DNA from: Hoeflea sp.
GTDB taxonomy: Bacteria; Pseudomonadota; Alphaproteobacteria; Rhizobiales; Rhizobiaceae
Length of the DNA: 40,438 bases
Reading direction: 5' to 3'
NCBI RefSeq assembly: GCF_030682515.1
Contig: NZ_JAUXOD010000072.1
Location: 1-40,438, forward strand
Shown here: positions 1-6,690 of the stretch, piece by piece
Layout: each line of letters opens with the position of its first letter
Position numbering within the stretch: the stretch's first letter is position 1
Program-made: the position numbers and the translations under genes
Notes under the pieces: model-generated
Seen by the model: only the letters and a program-made list of their open reading frames with translations
Databases searched by the model: none
Told to the model about the DNA's origin: nothing

Positions 1-1256
1 CCCCCGGACCCTACGGTGCGCCAACGCGGGGCCGGCCGGACGTGCTGCCCACGGGGCGGAACTTCTATTCGGTCGACAGCCGCGCGGTGCCGACGCCCGC
101 GGCCTGGGAGCTGGGACAGAAATCGGCGGAGCTGCTGGTCACCCGCCACATCCAGGACCACGGCGAGTGGCCGACCTCGATGGCGCTGACCGCCTGGGGC
201 ACGTCCAACATGCGCACCGGCGGCGACGACATTGCCCAGGCCATGGCGCTGATCGGCGCGAAGCCGATCTGGGATCCGGCCTCGCGGCGGGTCACCGGCT
301 ACGAGATCATTCCGATGGCGCTGATGAAGCGGCCGCGCGTCGACGTCACCTTGCGGATTTCGGGCTTCTTCCGCGACGCCTTCCCCGACCAGATCGCGCT
401 GTTCGACCGCGCCGCGCGCGCCGTCGCCGCCCTTGACGAGGACGAGGGCGACAATCCGCTCGCCGCGCGCGCCCGCAGCGAGACGGCCACGCTGATCGCC
501 GGCGGGTCTTCCCCGGAAGAGGCCGCGCGGCAGGCGTCGTTTAGGGTGTTCGGCTCCAAGCCGGGCGCCTACGGCGCGGGCCTGCAGGCGCTGATGGACG
601 AGGGCGGCTGGACTGACCGCGGCGACCTGGCTCAGGCCTTCGTCGTCTGGGGCGGCTATGCCTATGGCGCGGGCGAGGAGGGGCAGGCGGCGCACGCTCT
701 GTTCGAGCAGCGGCTTTCGACGGTGGAAGCGGTGGTGCAGAACCAGGACAACCGCGAACATGATCTCCTGGATTCTGACGACTACTACCAGTTCGAGGGC
801 GGCATGACCGCGGCGGTGGAGGCGGCGCGGGGCACGCGGCCGACGATCTACCACAATGACCATTCCCGCCCCGAACGGCCGGTGATCCGCTCGCTCGAGG
901 AAGAGATCGCCCGCGTCGTGCGCGGCCGCGCGGTCAATCCGAAATGGATCGAGGGCGTCAAGCGCCACGGCTACAAGGGCGCCTTCGAGATGGCGGCGAC
1001 GGTGGATTATCTCTTCGCCTTCGCCGCGACGACGGGGGCGGTGCGCGACACCCATTTCGAGGCGGTCTACCAGGCCTACCTGCAGGACGAGGACACGCTC
1101 GCCTTTCTCAAGGACAAGAACCCCGATGCGCTCAGGGAGATGGCGCAGAAATTCGAGGAGGCGATCGCGCGGGACTTGTGGACGCCGAAATCGAATTCGG
1201 CCAAGTTCGCGCTCGCAGCCCTTGCGGGCCGTGGCGCGACGATGCACGGGGCATGA
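1..1256 (+). CDS. cobN: Cobaltochelatase subunit CobN, C-terminal part (5' end outside window)
   Basis: The reading frame is open from base 3 and ends in TGA at 1254-1256, giving about 417 C-terminal residues of a protein that is normally around 1,200-1,300 residues. Motifs such as PTGRNFYSVD, TSMALTAWGTSNMRTGGDD and DVTLRISGFFRD are typical of the CobN/magnesium chelatase H family. CobN binds hydrogenobyrinic acid a,c-diamide and, with the CobS-CobT ATPase, inserts cobalt in the aerobic B12 pathway. CobS and CobT are not in this window. The stop overlaps the next start as ATGA, so cobN is probably cotranscribed and translationally coupled with the downstream acetyltransferase and cobO. The family call is secure; whether the missing N-terminus is intact cannot be seen. 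Confidence 0.97.
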   Translation, partial: PGPYGAPTRGRPDVLPTGRNFYSVDSRAVPTPAAWELGQKSAELLVTRHIQDHGEWPTSMALTAWGTSNMRTGGDDIAQAMALIGAKPIWDPASRRVTGYEIIPMALMKRPRVDVTLRISGFFRDAFPDQIALFDRAARAVAALDEDEGDNPLAARARSETATLIAGGSSPEEAARQASFRVFGSKPGAYGAGLQALMDEGGWTDRGDLAQAFVVWGGYAYGAGEEGQAAHALFEQRLSTVEAVVQNQDNREHDLLDSDDYYQFEGGMTAAVEAARGTRPTIYHNDHSRPERPVIRSLEEEIARVVRGRAVNPKWIEGVKRHGYKGAFEMAATVDYLFAFAATTGAVRDTHFEAVYQAYLQDEDTLAFLKDKNPDALREMAQKFEEAIARDLWTPKSNSAKFALAALAGRGATMHGA

Positions 1257-1696
1257 TCATGACAATCACCATTACCACGGTCGCAAGCCATGACGGCGGT
1301 TTCTCCGACACGGTGGAAGAGCTGATCGACGCCACCGCCGCGAAACTGGGATATCCGTTCGACCCGGTCCGCTTCGAGCTCAAGGCGGTGGATGAGGCAG
1401 GCGGGCTCGCGGGCGGGCTGGTGGCCCATGCGGTGCAGGGCTGGCTGTTCCTCAAGCTCCTGGGCGTGGCCGAGGCCGCGCGTGGCCAGGGCATCGGCCG
1501 GGCGCTTCTGGCAAAGGCGGAAGATCATGCGCGCAGCAGCGGACTTGTCGGCGTCTATCTCGACACATTCGAGTTCCAGGCGCCGCGGTTTTATGAGGAA
1601 CTGGGCTATACTGAATGCGGGCGGCTGCCGGCGATCGGCGGCGCGCCGCAGCGGATCTGGTTCGCCAAGGCCTTCGGGGTGACCAAAGGCGCGTGA
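1253..1696 (+). CDS. GNAT family N-acetyltransferase
   Basis: This 147-residue protein has a GNAT fold. The acetyl-CoA-binding motif A, GVAEAARGQGIGRALLAKAE, lies at about residues 65-85, and the C-terminal part (GVYLDTFEFQAPRFYEELGY) matches the usual beta5/beta6 region. The ATG at 1253 overlaps the cobN stop, and a second in-frame ATG lies at 1259. The substrate cannot be told from sequence. Its position between cobN and cobO suggests cotranscription with B12 genes, but no acetylation step is known in the corrin pathway, so it may be a passenger. It is a single-domain protein of normal length. Confidence 0.9.
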   Translation: MIMTITITTVASHDGGFSDTVEELIDATAAKLGYPFDPVRFELKAVDEAGGLAGGLVAHAVQGWLFLKLLGVAEAARGQGIGRALLAKAEDHARSSGLVGVYLDTFEFQAPRFYEELGYTECGRLPAIGGAPQRIWFAKAFGVTKGA

Positions 1697-1702
1697 AACG
1701 GC

Positions 1703-1768
1703 ATGAGTGAGAAGACAGCGGCCTTCGAGCCGCGGAATTTGACAGGGAAGAGGATGGACAGGCCATGA
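1703..1768 (+). CDS. Possible 21-residue leader peptide before cobO
   Basis: A short frame starting MSEKTAAFEPRN runs from ATG 1703 and ends in a TGA that overlaps the cobO start as ATGA (1765-1768). Stop-start overlap is the coupling arrangement used elsewhere in this locus. However, the upstream Shine-Dalgarno match (AAAGG) is too distant, and I recognise no family. It could be a coupling leader or simply chance. Confidence 0.25.
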   Translation: MSEKTAAFEPRNLTGKRMDRP

Positions 1769-2409
1769 GCGAACGCGAAAAAATCACCGACGGCATGAGC
1801 GAGGAAGATCTCAATGCCCGGCACGCCGACAAGATGGCCAAGAAAAAGGCGGCGCGCGAGAAGATCATGGCCACCAAGACCGGCGAGAAGGGCCTGGTGA
1901 TCGTCCACACCGGCAAGGGCAAGGGCAAGTCGTCCGCCGCCTTCGGCATGATCTTCCGCCACATCGCCCACGGCAAGCCTTGCGCTGTGGTGCAGTTCAT
2001 CAAGGGCGCGATGTCGACCGGCGAGCGCGACCTGATCCTCAGGCATTTCTCCGACATCTGCCAGTTCCACACCATGGGCGAGGGCTTCACCTGGGACACC
2101 CAAGACAAGGCCCGCGACACGGAGATGGCGAAGGCCGCCTGGGAGAAGGCCAAGGAGATGATCCGCGACGAGCGCAACTCCATGGTTCTGCTCGACGAGA
2201 TCAACATCGCCATCCGCTACGACTATCTCGACGTGGGCGATGTGATCGCCTTCCTGGAGGCGGAAAAGCCCGCCATGACCCATGTCGTGCTCACCGGCCG
2301 CAACGCCAAGGACGAGTTGATCGAGTTTGCCGACCTTGTCACCGAGATGGAAATGATCAAGCATCCGTTCCGCTCGGGCGTGAAGGCGCAGATCGGGGTG
2401 GAGTTCTAA
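1765..2409 (+). CDS. cobO: Cob(I)yrinic acid a,c-diamide adenosyltransferase CobO
   Basis: This 214-residue protein has the length and motifs of the CobO/BtuR/CobA(Salmonella) adenosyltransferase family. The Walker A loop is HTGKGKGKSSAAFG at about residues 48-61, and the strand LLDEINIAIRYDYLDVGDV carries the conserved acidic residues. It transfers the adenosyl group of ATP to Co(I) corrinoids to form the Co-C bond after cobalt insertion. The N-terminal helix rich in Lys and Arg (residues 20-35) is usual for alphaproteobacterial CobO. The start is preceded by ACAGGCC. It lies downstream of cobN, which acts just before it in the aerobic pathway. Confidence 0.97.
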   Translation: MSEREKITDGMSEEDLNARHADKMAKKKAAREKIMATKTGEKGLVIVHTGKGKGKSSAAFGMIFRHIAHGKPCAVVQFIKGAMSTGERDLILRHFSDICQFHTMGEGFTWDTQDKARDTEMAKAAWEKAKEMIRDERNSMVLLDEINIAIRYDYLDVGDVIAFLEAEKPAMTHVVLTGRNAKDELIEFADLVTEMEMIKHPFRSGVKAQIGVEF

Positions 2410-2424
2410 CAACGAGGGTCGGAT

Positions 2425-2856
2425 ATGAGCCTATCAGCAAGCTGGCAGGTCTGGGCGCTGGTGGCGGCGGTGTTCGCGGCGCTGACGGCGATCTTCGCCA
2501 AGATCGGCATCAACGACATCGACAGCGATCTCGCCACCTTCATCCGCACCTGCGTGATCATGCTGGTGCTGGGCGCGATCCTCACTGCCATGGGCAAGTG
2601 GCGCCAGCCGCAGACGATCCCGCTCAAGACCTGGATCTTCCTCGGTCTCTCCGGCCTTGCCACCGGCGCCTCGTGGCTTGCCTATTTCCGCGCGCTCAAG
2701 CTCGGCGACGCCGCCCGTGTTGCGCCGCTCGACAAATTGTCGATCGTGCTGGTGGCGATCTTCGGCGTGCTGTTTCTGGGCGAGCATCTCTCCGCGCTCA
2801 ACTGGCTCGGCGTGGCGCTGATCGGCGCCGGCGCGATCCTGCTTGCTGTGTTCTAG
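2425..2856 (+). CDS. Half-size EamA-family (DMT) transporter
   Basis: This 143-residue, very hydrophobic protein consists of one EamA domain with about four to five membrane helices. The signature LKLGDAARVAPLDKLSIVLVAIFGVLFLGEHLS is at about residues 92-124 and is characteristic of single-domain EamA proteins. Full EamA transporters carry two such domains, so this protein probably works as a dimer. GAGGG at about 2410-2414 is a good ribosome binding site. It lies 15 bases after cobO and is likely in the same transcript. The substrate is unknown; a role in moving a metal or a B12 precursor is only a guess from position. The TAG stop lies inside the terminal inverted repeat of the repeat element that follows. 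Confidence 0.88.
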   Translation: MSLSASWQVWALVAAVFAALTAIFAKIGINDIDSDLATFIRTCVIMLVLGAILTAMGKWRQPQTIPLKTWIFLGLSGLATGASWLAYFRALKLGDAARVAPLDKLSIVLVAIFGVLFLGEHLSALNWLGVALIGAGAILLAVF

Positions 2857-2960
2857 AGCATTTCCGGCGAAAGCGGAGTCGCCGTCAATGCTCTATCCTT
2901 TTGTTTTTACGCAATTCCGGACGCAAAACCGCTTCGCACTTTTGCTGGAATTGCTCTAGA
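2852..2960. repeat. RIME1-like mosaic palindromic repeat between convergent genes
   Basis: About 109 bases are bounded by perfect outer inverted repeats, TCTAGAGCA at 2852-2860 and TGCTCTAGA at 2952-2960. Inside are two palindromes. One has arms AGAGCATTT and AATGCTCT (about 2857-2894). The other has arms GCAATTCC and GGAATTGC (about 2910-2954), with an inner GCAAAA/TTTTGC stem. Size and double-palindrome layout match the rhizobial intergenic mosaic elements (RIME1). The outer repeats contain the stop codons of both flanking genes. It may also act as a bidirectional terminator. Confidence 0.8.
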
Positions 2961-3741
2961 TCCCGAACCAGGCCCGGACCGGATTGGCCGGGTCGGAGAT
3001 CAGCTTCACAGCCAGCGCCACGCAGGTGATCACCAGCAGCGGCTTGATGATCCTGGCGCCGTTCTTCATGGCGAGCCGCGAGCCGGCCTGGGCGCCCAGG
3101 AACTGGGCCGCGCCCATCATCAGCCCGATCTTCCAGGAGATGACGCCGACGACCGTGAAGACGGCGAAGGCGCCGAGGTTGGAGGCGAAGTTCAGCAGCT
3201 TCGTGTGCGCCGTGGCCTTGAGCAGGCCGTAGCCGGCGAGCGCCACGAAGGCCAGCATGAAGAACGAGCCGGCGCCGGGGCCGAAGACGCCGTCATAGAG
3301 CCCGATCAGCGGCACGATGATCAGCCCGAACAGGAAGGGCGAGAGCCGCCGGGCGCGGTCGATGTCGTCCATGTTGGGCTTGAGCGCGAAATAAAGCGCG
3401 ATGGCGACCAGCAGGAAGGGCAGGACCGCGCGGAAGACATCGCCGGGAATGACGGTCGCGAGCAGGGCGCCGAGTGCAGCGCCCATGGCCGAGAGCAAAG
3501 CCGAGGGCAACTGCGCCCTGAGATCGACATGGCCCTTGCGGGCATAGGCGACTGTGGCCGAGCCCGACCCGAACAGACCCTGCAGCTTGTTGGTGCCGAG
3601 CGCCTCGACCGGGGAGAAACCCGCCAGCAGCAGCGCCGGCACGGCGATCAGCCCGCCGCCGCCGGCGATCGAATCGACAAAGCCGGCGAGGAAGGCCGCC
3701 GCGCAGAGCAGCAGGATGAGCGTCAGTGTCAGATCTTCCAT
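2956..3741 (-). CDS. TSUP (TauE/SafE) family membrane exporter
   Basis: This 261-residue polytopic membrane protein begins MEDLTLTLILLL and contains the TSUP signature FVDSIAGGGGLIAVPALLL (about residues 21-40) followed by ALGTNKLQGLFGSGSA. The second half repeats it more weakly (GVFGPGAGSFFMLAFVALAG). TSUP proteins of this YfcA-like subgroup have eight helices and are thought to export sulfite, sulfonates or other organic acids; the substrate here is unknown. The gene converges on the EamA gene and its TAG stop is supplied by the repeat element. It sits within the B12 locus but on the other strand, so cotranscription with cobO is excluded. Confidence 0.92.
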   Translation of the reverse strand: MEDLTLTLILLLCAAAFLAGFVDSIAGGGGLIAVPALLLAGFSPVEALGTNKLQGLFGSGSATVAYARKGHVDLRAQLPSALLSAMGAALGALLATVIPGDVFRAVLPFLLVAIALYFALKPNMDDIDRARRLSPFLFGLIIVPLIGLYDGVFGPGAGSFFMLAFVALAGYGLLKATAHTKLLNFASNLGAFAVFTVVGVISWKIGLMMGAAQFLGAQAGSRLAMKNGARIIKPLLVITCVALAVKLISDPANPVRAWFGI

Positions 3742-3983
3742 GGATGAGCCTGGCGGGGAGGGACGAGAAGAGAAGGCGGGAATTGGCCCGCGACCCTATC
3801 GCACGCAGCGGCCCTCTGGACAATCTCCCGTGCAGGGTTACATTTTGTTGGACAAGGGCTTTTCCGAGCCACGACGACGCGGATCCCGTCGGATGCCCGA
3901 CGGCCGCCGGGGCGCTGTGATGGATGCATGGATGTGATGGCTCGAAGGAGAGCATTTGAGCAGAGCGAGCGCCGGGGGGCAGG

Positions 3984-4394
3984 ATGAAGGGCATTTTTGC
4001 CGCGATTGCGCGGATGTGCGCGCCGAACCCGCTGGCGCCCGGGGTGCTGGGCCAGCTGGCTGACAACCCGGTGGCCCTGGCCGAGATCCTGGTGCTGTTC
4101 CGCGTGGTGCTGGCCGACGGCATCGTGCAGCCGTCCCAGCTCAGGGCCTTCGAGCGGATCTGCGCCGAGCATTTCGGCATCAGCCCGCAGGACATGCCGG
4201 AACTGCACGCCCTGCTCGATTCGCCCAAGGCGCGGGCCTGCGAAGCCGAGGCCTTCACACTGCTGAGGCAGCTTGACACGGAGGCGCGAACCACCCTTCT
4301 TGACGGCATGATGCGGATTGCCAACGCCACCGGCACGCTCGACGAGCGCGACGACAGGCTGATCCGCCGGACCGCAGGACTGCTCGGGCTCTGA
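3984..4394 (+). CDS. TerB-domain protein (first of a tandem pair)
   Basis: This 136-residue, all-helical protein has the two-part TerB (tellurite-resistance co-chaperone-like) pattern. An acidic VVLADGIVQPSQLRAFERI motif lies at about residues 41-59, and the matching IANATGTLDERDDRLIRR motif at about 111-128. In TerB proteins the Asp/Glu residues of such pairs bind metal. No membrane segment is obvious, so it is probably cytoplasmic or membrane-associated. The start has GGGGGCAGG just upstream. The next gene encodes a related TerB protein of similar size, implying an old duplication. Tellurite resistance itself is not implied, because this fold is widespread in poorly understood stress proteins. 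Confidence 0.8.
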   Translation: MKGIFAAIARMCAPNPLAPGVLGQLADNPVALAEILVLFRVVLADGIVQPSQLRAFERICAEHFGISPQDMPELHALLDSPKARACEAEAFTLLRQLDTEARTTLLDGMMRIANATGTLDERDDRLIRRTAGLLGL

Positions 4395-4428
4395 CCCGGG
4401 CCCAGGCCATCGCAAAAAGGATGAGTTG

Positions 4429-4851
4429 ATGACCGATACGCCACACAAGGGGAGTTCGTTCGCCGACCGGGTGCGGGGATTCCTAGACCAGCATGCCTCG
4501 CTGAACAAGGTCGCCCACGATCCCGTGCTGACGGCGGAGCTGCTGCTGCTGGTCCGGATGTCGTTTGCCGACAGGACGGTCCAGCCGGCGGAAGCCGATG
4601 CCTTCGCCACGATCTGCACCCGGCTTCTGGGGCTCAACGGCGACGAGCTCACCGACATCCTGAAATATCTCCATGATTTCGGCTACGAGACCACGGATGC
4701 CCAGGCGGCGCAGATGCTGGCCGGGCTTGACGAGGCGCGCAAGCGCGAGATCCTCGATCACCTCGCCACGGTGGCGCGAGCGGACGGCGAGATCGACGCG
4801 CGCGAGCGGCGGCTGCTCGAAGCCACGGCGAGCCGTCTCGGCTTTGCCTGA
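4429..4851 (+). CDS. TerB-domain protein (second of a tandem pair)
   Basis: The ATG at 4429, preceded by AAAAAGGATGAG, gives a 140-residue protein; a TTG one codon earlier is a poorer start. It has the same two-motif TerB organisation as its neighbour: MSFADRTVQPAEADAFATI near residue 45 and VARADGEIDARERRLLEAT near residue 116. The second motif is closer to the TerB consensus (ADGEID..E) than in the first protein. The pair is separated by 34 bases and probably cotranscribed. The gene ends about 65 bases before a predicted promoter for the B12 operon. No function can be assigned beyond the fold. Confidence 0.82.
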   Translation: MTDTPHKGSSFADRVRGFLDQHASLNKVAHDPVLTAELLLLVRMSFADRTVQPAEADAFATICTRLLGLNGDELTDILKYLHDFGYETTDAQAAQMLAGLDEARKREILDHLATVARADGEIDARERRLLEATASRLGFA

Positions 4852-4915
4852 GCCCTGCCGTGACGTGCGATTTTCGCCGTGGCGCAGATCGGCGCGGCAG
4901 TGGCGCAATCGGCAT

Positions 4916-4944
4916 TTGACCTTAAAAAGCCGAACGCCTAAGAC
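4916..4944 (+). promoter_or_regulatory. Putative sigma70 promoter of the riboswitch-led B12 operon
   Basis: TTGACC (4916-4921) is followed after 17 bases by TAAGAC (4939-4944), a fair match to the alphaproteobacterial housekeeping consensus. Transcription would begin near 4950, just ahead of the predicted cobalamin riboswitch, about 170 bases upstream of the first start codon. Confidence 0.5.
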
Positions 4945-4949
4945 AGGGC

Positions 4950-5120
4950 CATGTGCGACGGCGCCTGATGACAGGCTAAGAGATATTCCGGTGCGGCCGA
5001 CTTAACTCAAGGGCCAAATCCGGAGCTGTCCGGTTCGGTAAGACGGGATGCGTCCGCAAGGGCGCGGACCGGTTGTCCGGCGTATCGTGCTGTTCTTGTC
5101 ACGTTGTCCGGAGGTTCCCC
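4950..5120 (+). ncRNA. Divergent cobalamin riboswitch in the leader of the cbiX-cobM operon
   Basis: Several core elements of the cobalamin aptamer appear in the right order. A P2-like hairpin GCCTG/CAGGC is at 4963-4976. CTAAGAGATATTCCGGTG follows (4975-4992), aligning with the conserved TAAnAGGGAAtCCGGTG. Next come AAATCCGGAGCTG (5016-5028) and a CCG..GGTAAGACGGG stem (5030-5046), aligning with the usual CCCGCaACnGTAAgCGGG. A GTCCGC/GCGGAC hairpin (about 5052-5069) follows. I do not find the canonical GCCACTG segment. The ribosome binding site GGAGG lies inside TCCGGAGG, and TCCGGA is self-complementary and also occurs in the aptamer (5019-5024), so sequestration of the site is possible. 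Known members of this class repress B12 synthesis or transport genes when adenosylcobalamin is bound. Confidence 0.7.
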
Positions 5121-5121
5121 G

Positions 5122-5349
5122 ATGCGCACCCTAGTCCTTTCCCTTCTCGTCTCGGTTTCCGGGGCTCACGCCGCGTTGGCCCATGGCGGCCATGTCGGCG
5201 ACCTGGCGGGGCATTCGCATTGGCTGGGCTGGGCGGCGGTTGCCGCAGCCGGCGCCATCGCGGCCTGGGCAATCAAGCGCAGAGCCAAAGCCAAGAGCCA
5301 GGCCGATGCGGCCGGCGCGGAAGCCCGCCCCGAAACTGCGGAGGCCTGA
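5122..5349 (+). CDS. Small DUF6732-like membrane protein
   Basis: This 75-residue protein starts at ATG 5122, with GGAGG at 5110-5114. It has a signal-like N-terminus (MRTLVLSLLVSVSGAHAALA), then a His-rich stretch HGGHVGDLAGHSHW, one membrane helix (WAAVAAAGAIAAWAI) and a Lys/Ala/Glu-rich tail. Its size and the HGGH..LAGH.HW pattern resemble the small DUF6732 proteins I associate with alphaproteobacteria; that family call is from memory. It is the first gene after the riboswitch and lies three bases before cbiX, so it is B12-regulated. The periplasmic-side His residues suggest metal (cobalt) binding, but this is inference. Confidence 0.75.
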   Translation: MRTLVLSLLVSVSGAHAALAHGGHVGDLAGHSHWLGWAAVAAAGAIAAWAIKRRAKAKSQADAAGAEARPETAEA

Positions 5350-5352
5350 ACG

Positions 5353-6687
5353 ATGAGCACGTCCGGAATTCCCGCCAACACCGGCATCATGGTCTGCGGC
5401 CATGGCAGCCGCAACCAGAACGCCGCGCGCGAATTCGCCACCGTGGCGGAAGGGCTCAAGACCCGCTATCCGGATATTCCTGTCGAATACGGCTATCTCG
5501 AATTCTGCAACCCGGTGATCTCCGAAGGGCTCGACCGGCTGCGCGCCAGGGGCGTGACGCGGGTGCTGGCGGTGCCGGGCATGCTGTTTGCCGCGGGCCA
5601 CGCCAAGAACGACATTCCTTCGGTGCTCAACACCTACCAGGCGCAGAACCCCGGCACGGTGATCAATTACGGGCGCGAGCTTGGCATCGACCTCAAGATG
5701 ATCCGCGCCGCCGGCGCGCGCATCCAGGATTCGATCGACGCGGCCAATGCCGCCCATGGCGAAGTGGCGGTGCACGACACGCTTCTGATGGTGGTGGGTC
5801 GCGGCTCGTCCGATCCCGACGCCAATTCCAACGTGTCGAAGGTGACGCGTATGCTGTGGGAAGGGTTCGGCTTCGGCTGGGCCGAGACCTGCTACTCGGG
5901 CGTCACCTTCCCGCTGGTCGGCCCCGGGCTCAAGCATGCCGCCAAGCTCGGCTACAAGCGCATCATCGTGTTTCCGTACTTTCTGTTCACCGGCGTGCTG
6001 GTCAAGCGGATCTACTCCGAGACCGATATCGTCGCCGCCGACAACCCGGAGATCCAGTTCGTCAAGGCGTCCTATCTCAATGACCACCCGCTGGTGCTCG
6101 ACACGTTCCAGGACCGGGTGCAGGAAATCGTCGACGGCCAGGCGCTGATGAACTGCCAGATGTGCAAGTACCGCGAGCAGGTGCTGGGCTTCGAGGCCGA
6201 GGTCGGGCTGCCGCAGGCAAGCCATCACCACCATGTCGAAGGCATCGGCGGCGGGCTCGAGAACTGCCCCTGCAAGGGCGATTGCGACGCCTCCTGCCGG
6301 GACGAGGATTTCTGCAAGGCCCACGGACTGCCTTGGACGCCGGTGCACAGCCACGCAAGCCCGGCGCCGCTCGAGCCGGTGCGCGATCATTCCCATGGCC
6401 ACGATCATCCCCACGATCACGACCATTCCCATGACGGGCACAACCATGACCATGGCCACGATCATGAGCATCCGCATGGCCACGATCACGATCATGATCA
6501 CGGGCACGCCCACCCTCATGCGAGCCATGACCACGACCACGCCCACGGCCATGATCATGATCACCCGCATGATCACACTCATGAGCACGGGCATGACCAT
6601 GCCCATGACCACGCCCATCATCACCACCCCTATCCCCATGCCGACCACCCGCACGGGCCGCGCTCGATGGACAAGAAGAAGGGCTGA
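5353..6687 (+). CDS. cbiX: Sirohydrochlorin cobaltochelatase CbiX, long form with Cys-rich segment and His-rich tail
   Basis: This 444-residue protein has two CbiX-type halves. The first holds the chelatase residues His17 (CGHGSRN) and His83 (FAAGHAKND). The second has VGRGSSDPDAN, where the His is replaced by Arg, so catalysis is probably confined to the first half. MNCQMC (Cys268, Cys271) resembles the MxCxxC motif linked to an iron-sulfur centre in long CbiX proteins. A further Cys cluster, CPCKGDCDASC, spans residues 305-315, with Cys321 beyond. Residues about 346-436 are almost entirely His, Asp and Gly, a likely cobalt or nickel store. The known reaction is insertion of cobalt into sirohydrochlorin at the start of the early-cobalt pathway. 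It follows the riboswitch and leads the cob operon. Confidence 0.93.
   Translation: MSTSGIPANTGIMVCGHGSRNQNAAREFATVAEGLKTRYPDIPVEYGYLEFCNPVISEGLDRLRARGVTRVLAVPGMLFAAGHAKNDIPSVLNTYQAQNPGTVINYGRELGIDLKMIRAAGARIQDSIDAANAAHGEVAVHDTLLMVVGRGSSDPDANSNVSKVTRMLWEGFGFGWAETCYSGVTFPLVGPGLKHAAKLGYKRIIVFPYFLFTGVLVKRIYSETDIVAADNPEIQFVKASYLNDHPLVLDTFQDRVQEIVDGQALMNCQMCKYREQVLGFEAEVGLPQASHHHHVEGIGGGLENCPCKGDCDASCRDEDFCKAHGLPWTPVHSHASPAPLEPVRDHSHGHDHPHDHDHSHDGHNHDHGHDHEHPHGHDHDHDHGHAHPHASHDHDHAHGHDHDHPHDHTHEHGHDHAHDHAHHHHPYPHADHPHGPRSMDKKKG
6385..6650 (+). repeat. Low-complexity CAT/CAC-GAT/GAC tract coding the CbiX His-rich tail
   Basis: About 260 bases are built from irregular reiterations of His and Asp codons (CATGACCAC, GATCATGAT and variants). 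It lies fully in frame within cbiX. Such tracts expand and contract by slippage, so tail length is likely to vary between strains. Confidence 0.85.
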
Positions 6688-6690
6688 GAG

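Noticed and set aside
6385-6650. Repetitive tract that could suggest a CRISPR or minisatellite
   Set aside because: Repeats are irregular, have no spacers and lie in frame inside cbiX as His/Asp codons.
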